Shown here: positions 20,434-31,298 of the stretch, piece by piece | How positions within the stretch are numbered: position 1 is the first letter of the stretch | Layout: each line of letters opens with the position of its first letter | From: Cololabis saira | Lineage: Eukaryota > Chordata > Actinopteri > Beloniformes > Belonidae | Assembly: GCF_033807715.1 (NCBI RefSeq) | Contig: NC_084587.1 | Span: 28,709,017-28,773,016 of the forward strand | Reading direction: 5' to 3' | DNA length: 64,000 bases | Notes under the pieces: model-generated | Told to the model about the DNA's origin: nothing | Seen by the model: only the letters and a program-made list of their open reading frames with translations | Database searches by the model: none | Translations under genes and position numbers: made by a program

Positions 20434-21045
20434 AACAATATATATTGTAACAAGAATCCGTGTGCAGCCAGTTGCTTGTCTATATGTGGCTCTACATTGA
20501 ACTTGTGACCTTTCACCTTATTAGAGCTGGGATAGGCTCCCCTCCCCATAACTGAAAAGGAATGATTGGGTATAGATAATGAATGGATATATTGCAACAA
20601 ACTAATTTACCTTTTAAAGTATCCAAGTATAATTGCATTCAATTCCCATGAAGCAAATGCAGACATTATTCAGGGAGGCAACAAGAGTGGCATTTTGCAT
20701 GCACATGCACTGCTCTACATGGTTCATTTCAAGTTCATCCTGTAGTTCATTCATCTGTGTTAGCAAATGGTGCCCATCTCTGCCTTAACAAATGTGCAAC
20801 TGCCATGATTGCTGATGCTCAAAGATCCCACCACCACCCTAACATCCACCTACTACATCCACCTATAATCCAGCTCTAAGGGTCAGGACGTGGTGGTTAC
20901 GTTGTTTTCTATTACCCTCATTGTTATCAAATATGTAATATCAAGGGGAACTGGCAGACTGAATTGCAAATCTTCAAGGAAACTTGCTGCATTGGTTTAT
21001 ATACAAAATACAAATACAAATACAAATACAAAATACAAATACAAA
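20431..21045. other. Intergenic, no gene seen
   Basis: No gene. An ACAAAT-type simple repeat occupies about 21002-21045, directly before the dispersed repeat. Confidence 0.5.
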
Positions 21046-21640
21046 ATTAAAGCTGCAAGCAGCGATGAATGGGCCCTCGCACCCTTGTGCCCGTTCAGGC
21101 GTGCTGCGGTGGAAGCGCTTGTATGACTTGCATGTAGATGTCTTCAGGCCTGGACATTTAGCGGATGAAACCACCCAAGACTCTCTATATCAAACCATTC
21201 AAAAGTTATGGCAGAAAGTAGGAACTATCAGATATCGACCAATCAGATGAAGGGGCGGGGCTAATTTGCACCAATTATGTTCAAGGACTCAGAACTGAGT
21301 CCGATGACACCACCCACGAGTCTTTATGTCAAACCATTCAAAAGTTATTGCAGAAAATCGTAACTATCACATATAGACCAATCAGATGAAGGGGCGGGGT
21401 TAATTTGCACCAATTAACGTGAAGGAGGGCCGCAGAGACTGTTGATGTTTTTAAAAAGAGGCTCAAGACCCATCTCTTTAATCAGGCTTTTAACTGACTC
21501 ACTAATATACATTAATACATTTTATGTTTATGTTTTATGAAAAGCACTTTGTGTTACATTTCTTGTATGAAAGGTGCTTTACAAATAAAGTTTGATTTGA
21601 TTTGATTTGAAGGAGTCAAAACCGAGTCAGATGACACCAC
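21046..21640 (+). repeat. Dispersed repeat, ATTAAAGCTGCAAGCAGCG family, copy 1
   Basis: It starts ATTAAAGCTGCAAGCAGCG and contains TTCAGGCCTGGACATTTAGC and internal ~110-bp repeats (ACCACCCA...CTCTNTATNTCAAACCATTC). Copies with the same start lie at 38276 and 54153. It is non-coding and abundant in fish. It is interrupted by an L2 tail at 21428-21607. Confidence 0.85.
21428..21607 (+). mobile_element. L2 LINE 3' end inserted in the dispersed repeat
   Basis: The + frame reads AAETVDVFKKRLKTHLFNQA then FN and a stop, the normal C-terminus of fish L2 ORF2. AAATAAAGTTTGATTTGATT ends it. TGAAGGAG flanks both sides (21420-21427 and 21608-21615). Removing the insert restores the host repeat. Confidence 0.85.
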
Positions 21641-21824
21641 CCAAATGCTATCTTATTTTATTTCTCTACCAGCAGTTTAAAAGTCCCCTTTTCTTTGTTA
21701 ATTGTCTCAACACAATTTTATAATAAATGAATATAAACACATCTTAACAATTGAACAGTTTTGCAGTTTTTCTTTCTTCCCCTCTTATAATCTTATGCCC
21801 CCACTTTCTGTCGCTCAGTGTGAG

Positions 21825-22003
21825 AACTGAGCTCTAATTTCTCCTGCCAGGACTTTAAATCTGGGCTGGATGGTGTCAGGTTCTCATACACATGAGAAGG
21901 TGCTCATTGGTGAGCCTGGAACGATATTTAGTTTTAATTATGTTCATTGTGGAGAAAGCTGCCTCACAGCTGTATGTGGACCCAAACATGGTCAGGACGT
22001 TTT
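21825..22003 (-). pseudogene. hAT transposase C-terminal dimerisation domain
   Basis: The - strand reads VLTMFGSTYSCEAAFSTMNI then KTKYRSRLTNEHLLMCMRT before a stop. The MFGSTYxCExxFSxMNxxKxxxRSRLTxEHL pattern marks the C-terminal domain of hAT transposases of the ZBED5/GTF2IRD2-like group. After MRT the frame breaks. Nothing of the RNase-H core was recognised upstream. Confidence 0.8.
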
Positions 22004-22070
22004 AAGATGGTCAGCTTATTTTCTGTGACTTCCGTTCATACTTGAGTGGTAAACGGCGGAGCCCGCTGAC

Positions 22071-22120
22071 CGAGCGGCAGCCGACCTCCCCACGCGCGTC
22101 CCCGCGTCGGCTGCCGCTCG
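22071..22120. repeat. Perfect 15-bp inverted repeat, 20-bp loop
   Basis: CGAGCGGCAGCCGAC (22071-22085) and its exact reverse complement (22106-22120) flank a GC-rich loop. It lies in a CpG-rich block inside the hAT relic. Confidence 0.8.
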
Positions 22121-22310
22121 GTCTGCAGTTCCTCCCGCCTTCCGGGCCGCCTCCGCGGTGCAGCTCCCCCGGGAGCCGCGACTTCTTCTCGGTAGCGAGC
22201 CCGAGTCTCCCCGTCCGCCCCAGGTGTCCCGCCACAGAGCCGCCACGGGATTCATGCTCGCCCCCCTTCCCCCTTAACTTCTCATGGTGGCCTCAATTAC
22301 GTCCGCCTTA

Positions 22311-22457
22311 AGCCTGAATTATGGTTCCGCATTAAATTGACGCAGAGCCTACGCCGTAGGGTACGGCGTAGGGTACGGCGTAGGGTACGGCGTAGGGTAC
22401 GCGGCGACGCGCACCGTAGGCTCTGCGTTGGTGTAACGCGGAACCATAAATCAGCCT
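22311..22457. mobile_element. Harbinger-type MITE with 13-bp internal repeats
   Basis: AGCCTGAATTATGGTTCCGC starts it and GCGGAACCATAAATCAGCCT ends it, with TTA on both sides (22308-22310, 22458-22460). The centre holds four to five tandem copies of GGTACGGCGTAGG. It is 147 bp with no ORF. Confidence 0.88.
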
Positions 22458-22526
22458 TTACAATAATACATTGGGCGCGCGTACACGGATTTGATTGGGT
22501 GAGCAGCATCATGTGGGATGGCTTAA

Positions 22527-23083
22527 AGGTATTATCCATGATTTTGGAGAGCTAGCAAGATTTGAAAGTGGCACCTCCTCTAAGCCCTGCCCCCTCCTCC
22601 CCCTCCCAGCTTTAATCCTGTAAAAACTCTAACCAATCCGTTTCATTCGGTCCGAATGAAACGGATTGGTCCAGGACCAGGGGGGGAAAGAACCAATCAG
22701 ATGCCTTCATGCCTACGCCGTAGCCTACGCCGTAGCCGTGGCACTAGAGCCTGTAGGGCACCGCCAGCCGCTCTCTGCTCTACACTCTCGCCGGGATGGA
22801 GACGCCGTAGGGCAGGATGCACGTTTGGGTGGGCCAAGCCCACCCCTGCCCCCCCCCCCTAAAACCGGCCTCGCTTACAGGTGAATGAGACATGGGGTAG
22901 TTTTGTTGAAAATGTGCTGTCCAAAATGTCCTGGAAAACTCGACTCCTGCAAATGCGCGTTCCCCAAAGTTTGTGGGGGCGTGGCTTTGGACGGAGCGCT
23001 GCAGGAGGGGGAGGAGGGGGCGGGGCTTAGAGGAGGTGCCACTTTCAAATCTTGCGAGCTCTCCAAAATCATGGATAATACTT
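22527..23083. mobile_element. TTAA-flanked MITE, family T1
   Basis: The ends are AGGTATTATCCATGATTTTG and its reverse complement, with about 60 bp of inverted repeat (GAGAGCTAGCAAGATTTGAA). TTAA flanks at 22523-22526 and 23084-23087. The interior shares sequence with 55974-56901, including CCAATCCGT...ATTCGGT, CACCCCTGCC and ATGTGCTGTCCAAAATGTCC. The TTAA target points to piggyBac or Kolobok; no transposase is present. Confidence 0.85.
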
Positions 23084-23279
23084 TTAACTCGTATGCTATT
23101 GGTCTGTAAGGTCTGCTAAACAAATGCCGTAAAGAATAGTAAAGCTGCGCTGGTTAAAATAGAAGTGCCCGTCAAAATATAGAATCCCTCGGTAATTTAT
23201 TGATTACAGGTCTGGGTCCATGCAGGACGGCGTCTGGGTCCGGACCCGGACCGCGGCCCGCCAGTTAGTGACCTCTGGT

Positions 23280-23746
23280 CTATCAAATGTGCCCACTAGG
23301 GGGAGTATACAATCAATTAGGCATGGTCTATTTAATCAGGGTGCAATCACACACAGGTGGCTGTGTGGAGGCAAAAGTTAAGTGGAAATACCTGCATGAG
23401 CACTGTAAGGAATAAAAATACATTGGAAACATTGGAACATTGGACAAGGCTCGTATTTGCACGTGTCATAGTGGTTTTTGATAAGCAAATGGTCGCTACA
23501 AACTCAGTCTATGATATCCTGCGAATCTGAACCTTGGGATTGGGATTGTATTTCTTAAAGCCTTCACTGTCACATGTAGAAGGTTCAAGCTTCTCCTACT
23601 GAGATTGTGGCATTAATATAATTTATGCTTTCATTTTATAAATAAATGGAGCACGGTGAACATGTTTGAACAGACTGTGAACACTGGCTTATTTTCTGAT
23701 TACATTTAAACTCGAATCCAAACAAGCATGAAGATTAAGAACATGC
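23280..23746. other. Intergenic, no gene seen
   Basis: Nothing recognised. Confidence 0.5.
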
Positions 23747-23750
23747 TTAA

Positions 23751-24090
23751 AGGAGCTTGAGGCCGGATTGTGGCAAGATTTATGAAAAAAATCTGTATAC
23801 ATTTTAAGTTTTCTAGTAATAATGTCAGATGAAGCGTTCCAAACCCAAAAGAATGAGCCCTCTAGTGTATCTCTCCTTTGCCTTGAACAGGCTGTGTGCT
23901 GCAAAATGTGCTGCAATTCGGTCCCGAATTTCCCGCGCTGGGCTGCGGATGTGACGTCACATGACGCTGCATACGCGTTCTCCCCGTTCTCCCGTGCTGG
24001 CTTCACTGTTGGCCGCAGTACCCCCAACGGCCGTCGTGGTGAAGGGTGGCACTAGAGAGTCTCATTTCTTAAAAGGAGCCTCAAGCTCCT
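23751..24090. mobile_element. TTAA-flanked MITE, family T2
   Basis: AGGAGCTTGAGGC starts it and its exact reverse complement GCCTCAAGCTCCT ends it. TTAA flanks at 23747-23750 and 24091-24094. It is 340 bp. It contains a TGACGTCA palindrome at about 23951, a CRE-like site that may be chance. Confidence 0.85.
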
Positions 24091-24094
24091 TTAA

Positions 24095-25456
24095 CATCAC
24101 TTGCTACTTAAGGTTTTTTTTTTTGTTTTTGTTTTTATCCAGTCTATGGTTATCAAATATGACTGATACCCTATTTTGTTTTAGGAGGAAAGGAACACAC
24201 TGCTCAAGCCATAAAACCTTGGTGAGGCAAACATCAATACTTTAACAAACATCAATGGCTCGTTTGTAACATCCAGATTTATGTTTCATTTAGTTTTAGG
24301 TTAAGTTTCACATGGGGCCTATTTTATGATGCAATATTACAGACTTGGATAACGTAAGGTTCAACTCTGGTTTGAGGGGTTGTATCACTGTGGCATCAGT
24401 TTTAACAGATGACAGATATTTAATATTACATATAGGTACAATGAGCCCTGTGCCTAATTTTTTTTCTTTATCTAATGGAAAGAGCATACAAAAAGCCAGT
24501 GCTACATAGAGACTAATAAGACCAACACTTTATTACGTGCCGCAACAGGTTACAAGGCCAGCTCATTTATTTGATAAGTTGTCCAGTCATAAATTGCTAG
24601 AATTACAGGATTCATTGATGTGACAGAGATAATGATTAGTTTATAAATGTAGACATTCATATTAATCTCCTTTCTTCTTTTTTACAGCCTTCCTTTGTGC
24701 TTTGGCTGCAGCAGCTGTGTTTGGATTTGACTAGTATGATTTTTAATGTCAGAAGCGATTACGTTCTTGACTTACCTGTGATGTAGTGATGTGTTATGTC
24801 ACGGCTCGACTGGTCCCACAGTTTCCCATTTCCTTTTGAGGATCACCTGGAGACATAAATCTCTTATTTCACAGTCCTTCTCCACTTGAGGAAATAAAAA
24901 ACTTTTTTTTTCTTTTTATCATTTCATGACCTTAACACAAATGCAGTAGCCTTTAGGCCTGATGGCACCAATTTCTCAACTTTCCACTATTCATTTTAGA
25001 CTATTAATGTTTTTCAAATGATGCCTATTTGAATTTGATTTAATGTTTTACTTTCTTGTATATTTTCCAAGTCATTTACACTGCAACAAAATGATTTCCC
25101 TTCAGTTTCAATAAATAACTCAGTTTAATTCAATTCATTTCAACAAGACAAAGACAAAATCAAAGGCCTGGAATGGTATTTGAATGTTATCAGTTTTGCA
25201 ATATTTAGAGTAAAGTTGTAATATGCATTAATCTCTTTTGTTTTATCTTTTTCTAGCAAAATAACTTTAATCTGATATTGTATGCTTTTCAGGCCAGATT
25301 CCAGGTTAACAAACAAGTTGAAGGAAGCAGGGACAGTGAATATTCAGGAACCATACTCACATATTTCACTCTGAAATAAGTGGACTCACAAAAAAAGTGA
25401 ATTTAAACTTAGGGTCATCAGATGGCCATAATAAATATTAATCTCATCTCTCTCTT
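24095..25456. other. Intergenic, no gene seen
   Basis: AT-rich, without recognisable exon or terminal repeat. Confidence 0.5.
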
Positions 25457-25460
25457 TTAA

Positions 25461-26593
25461 AGCAGCACTATGTAACTTTTCCACCTTAATATAATATTTC
25501 CAGAGTCATTGTGATGGTACATCAATTTACAGGTTTAATGACACCTCTGTCATGGTCTGAGGGGTCTGTATCGCCTTCATTGGCACTATGTAACTTTGAG
25601 GTGCATGGTACGAAACCTTCCACACTTAAAAACTACAAATTTCTACGGCTTTGACTGCTTTGCGGCATACGTCACTTCCCCCTCCTTCCTGATTCGCAGT
25701 TGAGACGAAAGCTGGGTGGGGCGTGGAGCGCAGAGCTCAGGAGAACTGGTAGTGAGCTAAACGCGGAGCTGGTATCATGGCCGAAGCAGCAAAAAATCCG
25801 AAGAAAATAAAAGTTTTAACGGAGTAGGCGAACAAAAGAAAGTGGAAGAGTAACAAGCTAAATGCCCGGACAAGAATAAACATTGGCCTGACGTTCACTC
25901 GCTGGCGTGATCTGAAAGATGAGGAGGGATGTCCGACCGATGGGGATTTATGGGGATAAAACAAGAGACAGAATTGTTATGATACAAAATGTAAATGTAG
26001 AGTTCTATCTTCAATAAGAATCAAAATTAGAATGTTTTCACATTCGTCTTGGGTTTTGGTAATTCTAAAATTACTGACAATATCAACAACAGACACAGAA
26101 TAATAATAGTTATCATAAAATTGTGTAATTGGCAATAAGGAAGCTTTATGAAATAATAATACAATTGAATAGAATTACAGCACTAGAGGAAATAATGCAA
26201 TGCAAAGAAAATGTATAGAACATTTCTACTATTTTTCCTGAGAACTGTAAAATTGTGCAGGGCTGATCTGCAAAACATTCAGTTATTCACAGGTTATAAA
26301 GTATTTTTTTATTTTGTCAGTAAGTATGTTGGACTAGCGTATGAGTTTGTAATTTGGGGCACATTATCTCGCTGAAACAGGACAGGAGGGCGGGGGTGAC
26401 TTCACGAATAAAACCAAGTTGAAATTAGTGATTTTCAACTTCGTCATATTATATTGTTTAGCCAAAAATAGATACATTACCTCTTCGCTATCCATCCTGC
26501 AGACGACCGCTGAAAACAGAAAAGTAGTTTTGAAAGTCCGTCCCGTCTTCTCTGATTCAATATCAAAACAAATGCATGCGACATTGTGCCGCT
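25461..26593. mobile_element. TTAA-flanked element, family T3, copy A
   Basis: It starts AGCAGCACTATGTAACTTTT after TTAA (25457-25460) and ends ATTGTGCCGCT before TTAA (26594-26597). The first 285 bp closely match the start of copy B at 26598, including GTCATGGTCTG and ACGTCACTTCCCCCTCCTTC. The interiors then diverge. A decayed protein fragment lies at 25777-25960. Confidence 0.85.
25777..25960 (+). pseudogene. Decayed first-exon-like protein fragment in element A
   Basis: ATG 25777 reads MAEAAKNPKKIKVLTE, then a stop, then ANKRKWKSNKLNARTRINIG and LTFTRWRDLKDEEGCPTDGD in the same frame. A basic start followed by TRxNIGxxFxRWRxLxDxxGxxxDxxL is, from memory, a recurrent N-terminal module of fish transposon-linked proteins. 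The in-frame stop and loss of the next exon mean it is dead. Moderate confidence that it was once coding. Confidence 0.45.
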
Positions 26594-26597
26594 TTAA

Positions 26598-27778
26598 AGC
26601 AGCACTATGTAACTTTTCCACCTTAATACCATATTTCCAGAGTCATTGTGATGGTACATCAACTTACAACAGGTTTAATGACACCTCTGTCATGGTCTGC
26701 GGGGTCTGTATCGCCTTCACTGACACTATGTAACTTTGAGGTGCATGGTAGGAACCCTTCCACACTAAAAAACTACAATTTTTACGGCTTGGACTGCTTT
26801 ACGGCATACGTCACTTCCCCCTCCTTCCCGATTCGTAGTCGAGACGAAAACGGGCGGGGCGTGGAGCGCAGAACTCAGGAGAAGCTGGTAACCCGTTGCT
26901 GCGTTGTGGCTGCAGCAGCTCCACACAACAGACGTGGGGAAAACATCAATAATGGTTTAACTTTTCACCGCGTTCCTGCTCGGAGGCAGAACCACGGAGG
27001 CCGGCCAAGTATCTGAGATAACAGAGTAAAAGAGTGAAAGAGTCACTCACACAGACGGGTCGGATCATTCACACGGGTTTTATTCCCCACTTCTCCAGCT
27101 AAACGCAGTTGCTGGCCAGCTCTCTGCGGTGCGATTAACTCCAATCTTCAGATAAAACTAGTTTGTTGAGGAAAAAATATTAACTCTATTTGTAGTTGCA
27201 GAGGAAAAAAATAATCTCACGAGGAAAACAAAAATATTGCTCACGCCTCGGAGCCTCTTCCGCATAATATAGCAGTCAAAAAAAAGAAAAGAAAAGTAAG
27301 AGTAATACAAAACATGTACTGTATGTTGTACTATTATACTCATTTATTGAAACACATGGCGAGTCAAACATTTACCAAAGCAGCTGCCAAACACTCCTAA
27401 ACAAGGTAGCCTAAGACGTCGGTTGTGCAGAACTGCGGCAGTAAGTCCTTGTCGGAGTTCCACTCTTTAGTAGGGTTTTCATATGGATCCAGACCGTTAA
27501 TTATCATTATTTTCTCCATATACCGCTCCCTGGATTCCTTGTTTAAGGTATCCCGGTAAATTCCAGTTCCTTTCCAGCAGTTTAACATCTTTTTTTTTGC
27601 GTTCCATCTGTTCACTTGGTGAAACAGAAAAGTATTTTTGAAAGACGGGAACAGGATCTTTCCGGCAGTACGCGCTGGTGCTCATGGGAAACGTAGTGTT
27701 TTTTCTAGTAAAGCACTACCGCCTTTGTCCAAAGGAGCCGCCAAACTCAACAAAAGCTGAAAGTTACTTTGTGCTGCT
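26598..27778. mobile_element. TTAA-flanked element, family T3, copy B
   Basis: It starts AGCAGCACTATGTAACTTTT right after the TTAA (26594-26597) that also closes copy A, and ends AAGTTACTTTGTGCTGCT before TTAA (27779-27782). The right end shares GAAACAGAAAAGTATTTTTG with copy A near 26512. The - strand carries a coding fragment at 27397-27685. Confidence 0.85.
27397..27685 (-). pseudogene. First-exon fragment of a SWIM/YqaJ-associated transposon protein
   Basis: On the - strand, from 27685, the frame reads MSTSAYCRKDPVPVFQKYFS then PSEQMERKKKDVKLLER. After a frame break near 27565 it continues SRERYMEKIMIINGLDPYEN then PTKEWNSDKDLLPQFCTTDV and LGYLV. The DPYExPxxEWxxxxDLLPxxxxxDVxxYLV pattern is what I recall from the start of fish proteins that carry a SWIM zinc finger and a YqaJ-type exonuclease domain. 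The later exons are absent. Identity rests on this motif alone. Confidence 0.55.
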
Positions 27779-27782
27779 TTAA

Positions 27783-28164
27783 CCGATCAAAATGCACATG
27801 TGAACATTAATAATATCCAACTATGTTCATTCAGACGTCCTTTCCAAGATGCTAGTTTAATTTCTCTGAATTTTCTGCATTTATTTATTTATTTTTTAAA
27901 TATACAGTATTCTGTACTAAATGAGTCCTTGTTCGGAGGTTAGTGTAGTATCCAGTCTCCTAGTCAGGCACGTGAGGTATTTTTCCTCCACCACCATCAT
28001 CCTCATTGCCTTGATACATGAAGGACACACATAACTGGCTGTGAATCTCCTACAGAATAGTCTAATGTAAAATGAATGTAGATGGCCTCGGGACTAAACT
28101 CAATACCCCATGGGAATAATATTTTCAAATCTCCTTTGTAACTTCAGAAAATTGAGCTTTTACG
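27783..28164. other. Intergenic, no gene seen
   Basis: Nothing recognised. Confidence 0.5.
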
Positions 28165-29049
28165 TTTAATTGATTTGATTGCTTTATTCGCACACTCACA
28201 CATGTGAATTGGTCTCCTGGAGAAGCTATCAAAAGCTTATGGTAGGAGCCAATGAACATAAATACATTAGGCAGGAATACATACATGCACTTACACTTAT
28301 ATACACACTTAACAATACAACATGCACATTATACTAGACTACCACTTACATTACAACATACCTATTACAAACACTTAACATGAAACATTTTGTGATCCCA
28401 AAGTGTACATTTATATATATGAGCTTAACAATTGTTTCTTTAACTGCCGTTTGAATATGGAGATGGACTGTGACTTTTTAAGGCAATCATTCAACTCATT
28501 CCAAATCTGTGGCCCCTGACACACAACACTCATACTTGTTCCCACAAGTTTACGTTTTTTCCCTATAATGAGGTGTTTGTGTCTAGTTTTGTGAGTGTGC
28601 TGGGGAACGGAGATTGGGATGAGTTGAGTTAGTCTGGGATTCAAACCTGAGCCCACCTGATATATTGTACAAGCATTATGGAAGTAGTTATATTCTTTAA
28701 GGCGAAGAATACCATAGTGGGCAAACAGGTGGTGAGTATGTGAATTAAATTCAGTCCAGGAGATGGCACGGATAATTTTTTTCTGTAAAACTTCTAATTT
28801 TTTTAGATGACTGGGATAAGTATTACACCAAATAATATTACAGTAATTTAAATGTGGTTCAAACAAGGTTTTATAAAGAATGAGAAGGGCTGAGCGTGGA
28901 AGCAGGTGTCTCAGTTTGAAAAACAGACCGATATATTTTGATAGTTTTTTCCACAAGGTGATCTATATGACATTTAAAGTTTAGACAGTCATCAATGAGG
29001 ACCCCAAGGAACTTTGTAGAGTTTACTCTCTTTATTTCTTCATCATTTA
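28165..29049 (-). pseudogene. LINE RT C-terminal fragment (jockey superfamily), - strand
   Basis: The upstream part reads IVINDEEIKRVNSTKFLGVL then IDDCLNFKCHIDHL. After a one-base break near 28955, a 181-codon frame (28411-28956) reads LSKYIGLFFKLRHLLPRSAL then LNYCNIIWCNTYPSHLKKLE and VLQKKIIRAISW. This is the thumb/C-terminal region of a jockey-type LINE RT. The AATAAAGCAATCAAATC end near 28165-28185 is the likely 3' terminus. It is 5'-truncated. Confidence 0.85.
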
Positions 29050-29491
29050 TTACGATCTCCCGATACGATACGATTACGATACACTAGGTCCCAAGACGAT
29101 ACGATTTCCGATACGATTCGATACGATTCGATATCCATATTCTGGTTACAATAAGGGAATAACATTATCCATCCACGCGCCACGTCCGGCCAGAGAAACC
29201 CCACCCTGCCTGGTGAAAAGAAGCGGCCTGCTCACTCCTCAAGTAAGGAGGAGACTTGAGCTCATTGCAGGGCCTCCCAGGTTGGTAGATGGAGCAATGC
29301 CCAGGACTGACTTAGGTAGGAGCACTGGGTGATAAAATGGGGGAAAAAAATCGGGATTCAAAAAAATAATAACAATTATTATTATTTTTTATTTCTTTTA
29401 TTTTTTTAAATCGATACTTGGATTTATGTATCGATAATCGTTCCTACACATCGATAAAATATTGATATATCGATATTTTTAACCCACCCCT
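29050..29491. mobile_element. MITE rich in CGATAC/ATCGAT, split by a SINE-like repeat
   Basis: The left part (29050-29150) repeats GATACGATT. The right part (29400-29491) holds ATCGATACTTGG, TATCGATAATCG and ends CGATATTTTTAACCCACCCC. The halves are imperfect inverted repeats, like a common fish hAT-type MITE. The SINE-like repeat at 29156-29360 interrupts it. Confidence 0.55.
29156..29360 (+). repeat. SINE-like dispersed repeat, copy 2
   Basis: Same family as 7469-7680; see there. An A-rich run follows GATAAAATGGGG. Confidence 0.6.
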
Positions 29492-31213
29492 ATTCTCCAC
29501 TGCTTTTCAGCCTCACATGCTATTGCACAAATCCCACTTTCCAAATAATTATAATGGCAGCGACGACTGACTACTGTGTGAGGAAAAAGAAAGTGAAAAT
29601 GAAATTTGACACTCAGGTATTTATCTAAATACAATTCCTCAGACAAGTTTTATAATAAATCCCAGACATTAAAAGGGATTTTCAATAATCTCATTCTCAT
29701 AATCGTTTGGACATTTATTTATTCTTTTTTATGTAAAAAGCTTCATTATTGCTGAAGTGAACATAAGTCTTATTTCTACAATGCAAATGTTAATGTTAAC
29801 GGTCATGTGTATTTTTGCCACACTTACATCAGCTGGTGATGTGATGTTGTGGACTGCACTTTTAAGGGAACATTTCATGTACAGCATGGGCATTTCTGTG
29901 AAAGGCAAAACAGGAAAAGCCTGTATGGGCAGCTTCTACATTAATGCAGCTGTCCATGCAGTAAGTGCCAAGAAGAGGATATATGATTTACCTTGCTGAG
30001 CGTGATAGGAGGAGGGGAGGGTTAGTGAACTCATCTGAGTTGAAAAATCAGCCAACTCTGGGACTTGTGAGCCAACTGCATAGTTCACCATCCACTCTTA
30101 TAAACAAGGATTGCGCTGTTTGCGTGGGTGGAATTAAAATCTGTTGTCAGAGAGTGTTTGTGCTTTTCCTCACAGTCTATGCTTTATCCTGCTTTTCACG
30201 TGCATGAGTGCTGTAGTAATTAGCAATGGCCTGGCCTTGCAGCCCTGGTCAGTGTGCCTATTAACACTTCAAGCTGTGTATTATCTCTGTGCCAGTAGAA
30301 TAGAATAAGCACTGCTTTAATTAACAGGGAGACAATACATCATTTAATTTTTTTAGTAATTTATTTATTCTGGCAGATATATTGTCAAAATTGAGTTCAA
30401 GAATAAGTCTAGTTTGTTAATTTCATACAAGCTATTAGATATTCCCCAGTGTTATCATTTAGCCTTGATTAGAATGTTTTTAGGAAATGAATATTTATAT
30501 TTCATTGTGCTGTGAAAGGGAGAGAGTGTTTGCGTGTGTGTACAGTATTCCGTTTGAAAAAATTAAGGAAACACTCTTCATAGTGTAACATCAAGCCAAT
30601 TAAACTTATACCGATATCAATCAGTTTAGGATAAATCAATAAGGAGTGAGGGATTGGCTTCCAAGTTTGTCCTTCAGTCGCTTTCATTTCCTCTAGTAGC
30701 TAGTCGGATTACTGGCAAAGCAAGTGTGTAGATGGCTTGGCCTTTGTTTTCCCCATTAAACTGACTCTTCAAGATCTGCCTTACTCTTTGTAGGTTCCTG
30801 GTGGTGGGCTACTTCATTGCTGTCTCTTCATGGGTAGGGATGGGAAGTGAAAAGATTTTTACAATTCCAATTCGGTTCTTTATCGATTCCTTTATCATTT
30901 TTCATGCACTTGTGGGATCTTGAGGTATTTGTAGCAGTACCAGCTATGACGTCTAGTAGGTCTTCAACTCATTCAGTTTGTGAATATTTTGGTTCTCTTT
31001 TATACCATTTGAGCATCATGTCTTGTCCAAATGGCATCCCTACATCCCTGCTCTGTAATAGTGAATTCAATCAGTGGGTTGGTGTCTCAAACAACTTTGG
31101 CTTGATGTCACATCCATGAGGTATCCATGGAGAAGGGGGTTGCTGATGATTGTTCCACTCCAGATGGAGTATTTGTAGCCAGTCATTGTAATAACTTGGC
31201 TGAAGAGCTTCAT

Positions 31214-31214
<1 letters not shown>
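29492..31214. other. Intergenic, no gene seen
   Basis: Near 30555-30680 a stretch (AAGGAAACACTCTTCATAGT, GTAACATCAAGCCAATTAAA) resembles a decayed fish mariner-type element. No paired end was found and there is no recognisable coding exon. Confidence 0.45.

Positions 31215-31298
<84 letters not shown>
31215..31298. repeat. (AC)n microsatellite
   Basis: An 84-bp uninterrupted AC run. Confidence 0.98.

Larger units (their letters stand above)
21800..23277 (-). mobile_element. hAT relic holding two later insertions
   Basis: On the - strand the right boundary starts CAGAGGTCACTAACTGGCGG at 23277, a hAT-like 5' end, and the hAT dimerisation domain lies at 21825-22003. The Harbinger MITE 22311-22457 and the TTAA element 22527-23083 sit inside. 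The 3' end near 21650-21800 could not be defined. Confidence 0.55.

Noticed and set aside
23951..23958. TGACGTCA as a functional CRE promoter element
   Set aside because: An 8-bp palindrome inside a MITE with no adjacent gene; it also occurs by chance at about 36954.
29757..29999. 80-codon frame with a hydrophobic start that could suggest a signal peptide
   Set aside because: No similarity that I recognise, no flanking splice signals of note, and AT-rich surroundings; chance is the simplest explanation.
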